This document shows positions 62,266 through 64,000 of a stretch of 64,000 nucleotides of DNA, in pieces. Every line of letters begins with the position of its first letter. The first letter of the stretch is position 1. The notes beneath the pieces were generated by a model. The model saw only the letters and a list, made by a program, of their open reading frames with translations, ran no database searches and had not been told where the DNA came from. The stretch is from the NCBI GenBank assembly GCA_035582835.1, contig JAYKAV010002780.1, positions 368,153 to 432,152 on the forward strand, in the 5' to 3' direction. The translations under genes were made by a program, and so were the position numbers. The DNA comes from Phoebastria nigripes (lineage: Eukaryota > Chordata > Aves > Procellariiformes > Diomedeidae).

Positions 62266-63379
62266 GGTCTTTAAAGCTTTTTTAGAAAATCGCAAATGTC
62301 TTCCCCTGAGATTAGCAAGTGCAGCACATGGGCAGCCTGGATAAAATCAGTGCTTCAACAATAAAAAGAAGAGATTCAATTATACATGACTTGCCTCTAC
62401 GCTATTCAAAGGGAGCTGGCATTTTGACTTCCACTGGCTGAGAACCTGCTGTGAATACCACTTGGACCAGGAAGACTGATGACATTTTGAAAGAACTACA
62501 TAATTCACCTGATGAACCTTTTATGAAACAAGGAATTTACCTTTATCCATTTATCTACAAACATAAAAGTCTGCAGGCTTTAAAAGTGAAAAACAGGTGA
62601 AAAACCTGACTGCCTGTTCAGAACCATTTACAGTGAAGTAAATACACACACTAATCTACCAGTTTATAAGGTTTGTCTCTCAGCATCTTGCCCCATTAAA
62701 TTCCTCAGTGGCCTTCTCTTTCTCCTTTTTCAGTTGTTTGGATGAAGTCCTAGCCCCAAATCAGTCTACGGCCAAACTTAATGGGGGAGAAGGGAGGAAG
62801 TCTTTCAGCCTCTCTTTTGCCTTTAAAATGCCTTCCGGCTAATCTGCTTGGCTATGTTCCCCAGGTTTGCTTAACCAGCCCTACCAATCCTGACAGCTTT
62901 GGCTGGTCCTTTGCTCCCCAGCTCTTCTGCCCTTTCGTGTGAGTGTGTTGTAGGAACAAGCCTGCACCCTGGCCTGTCTTCAAGTGCACACCAGAGACAG
63001 GGGCTGGACCAGTGCTGTACAGCCCACATATACACTGACATTTCTTAACACTCAAACTTGCAATTCCTTTAAAGTTTTCTGTGATTTCTTAAACTCTGTA
63101 CTAACAATTCAGATGTTCTGCCAGGTAGCACCATGCTCATAACAACATACACCATCGACAGGGTCGGGACTTTCAGCTCCAGGACGGGGCTCTGGATACT
63201 TGAGCTAATGCAGTAACATATTCACCCTTCAAGTTGACTGCAAATGCAGGAGGCAAGAGACATAGTTTGCTGGTGGGTCTTATAGGTGATTGCTAGCAGC
63301 AGAGGTACAAAGCAGCTCAGAAAAACTGCCCCTAATCCAGGCTCATGATGGAAGAGTATTCAAGTGGACACAGGTATCT
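62266..63379. other. 3' flank, nothing recognised
   Basis: Single-copy sequence without gene evidence. Confidence 0.4.
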
Positions 63380-64000
63380 CCAAACAAATCCTCTGTTCTG
63401 ACCTCTTCTGTCTTGTCCCTTCAAAAACTGTGCCTGCTGTAGTCCCACATCTCCCTTGCTCATTCTTCCAGTCTCTTCTTGCCAGTGAGTTCCAGTCTCC
63501 ACTCTTCAGGTTTCTCACCCCAGTTTCTGCTTTCTTATCCATTCAGTTCTAGTCTTCCCCTCCAGCCTTGTTCTTCATCACTCCAGTCCCCTGGCCCTCC
63601 TGTTCCAGCATTCAGACCTAGGTTGTTTCCCCAGTTTCAATGTCTTCATCCTGCCTTTCTTCTCTCCATATTCATGTTCAGCATGCTCAGCTCCCTGTTT
63701 GATCTCTCTCTCTGCCTCCCAGGGTCTCACAATCCCAGTCTCCTTCCCCATGTTCTCACAATTCCTGTCTGGCTTTCTGTCCAGCCAGTTCTTCCCCTCA
63801 GTGAAGATCCTGCTCACAGGCATCTCTCTTTTCACAGTATCTGCTCCTTCTCCCTACTCCCATCAGGTTTCTAAGCACAGCCTCTTTGTCCCACTAATCT
63901 CAGGATGCTGCTTCATTTCTTTTTTCTTCTCAGCCTTCCTTCCATGACCACTTCTCTAGCACTCCCAGTCTCTGCTCCCTTCCCAGTTTTCCCCCTCCCA
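63380..64000 (+). repeat. Pyrimidine-rich block with recurrent CCAGTYTC words
   Basis: The + strand is dominated by C and T for over 600 bases to the window edge. Words like ttccagtctc, ccccagtttc and tcccagtctc recur near 63467, 63490, 63518, 63580, 63630, 63733 and 63963 at irregular spacing, suggesting a decayed tandem array. The frame at 63479-63874 (131 codons, Ser/Pro/Leu/Phe-rich) reflects composition. Confidence 0.5.

Noticed and set aside
43906..64000. Exons of SPACA1 or RNGTT, the mammalian neighbours of CNR1
   Set aside because: I looked for their characteristic peptides among the open frames on both sides of CNR1 and saw none. They may lie outside the window.
1..64000. CRISPR arrays, operons, phage or retroviral gag/pol/env genes
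   Set aside because: The sequence is vertebrate nuclear DNA. No spaced direct-repeat arrays and no recognisable retroviral reading frames or LTR pairs were seen.

Overview
This window is vertebrate genomic DNA, most likely from a bird. The one protein-coding gene I can support is CNR1, the cannabinoid receptor type 1. Its complete single-exon reading frame lies at 38782-40203 on the + strand and encodes 473 residues, the length I recall for avian CB1 (the human protein has 472). Truncated CR1 LINEs, including one of typical avian form at 16073-16375, and several diverged repeat families shared among birds, crocodilians and turtles support a sauropsid source. A crocodilian or turtle is not strictly excluded.

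Layout. Positions 1 to about 24650 are 5' intergenic flank with no convincing gene. They hold decayed repeats (CR1, SINE-like, AT-rich interspersed), microsatellites, a 72-bp tandem duplication, a 41-bp-arm inverted repeat and a degenerate 12-bp minisatellite. A CpG island at about 24690-26430, broken by a 548-base assembly gap (25020-25567), is the probable CNR1 promoter and first non-coding exon. Positions 26430-38720 are read as CNR1 5'-UTR intron(s). They contain a candidate short alternative exon, a block open on both strands, pyrimidine-rich stretches and AT-rich segments that could be conserved regulatory elements. The coding exon starts at a strong acceptor (38721), has 61 nt of 5' UTR, then the CDS, then a 3' UTR of about 3.3-3.7 kb with three candidate poly(A) signals (43389, 43489, 43880). 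From about 43900 to 64000 is 3' flank with repeats and no recognisable gene. Neither SPACA1 nor RNGTT, the neighbours of CNR1 in mammals, was recognised.

Most noteworthy: a 17-codon upstream ORF in the coding exon whose stop codon overlaps the CNR1 start codon; a Ser in TM2 where the human receptor has Gly157; two ambiguous bases in the CDS that both fall at fourfold-degenerate sites; the inverted repeat at 5256-5430; the TAATTGG-rich minisatellite at 10226-10459; and an unexplained 304-codon minus-strand open frame at 58341-59255. I found no evidence of a novel multi-gene system. Repeat assignments come from remembered consensus patterns, not from a database search.
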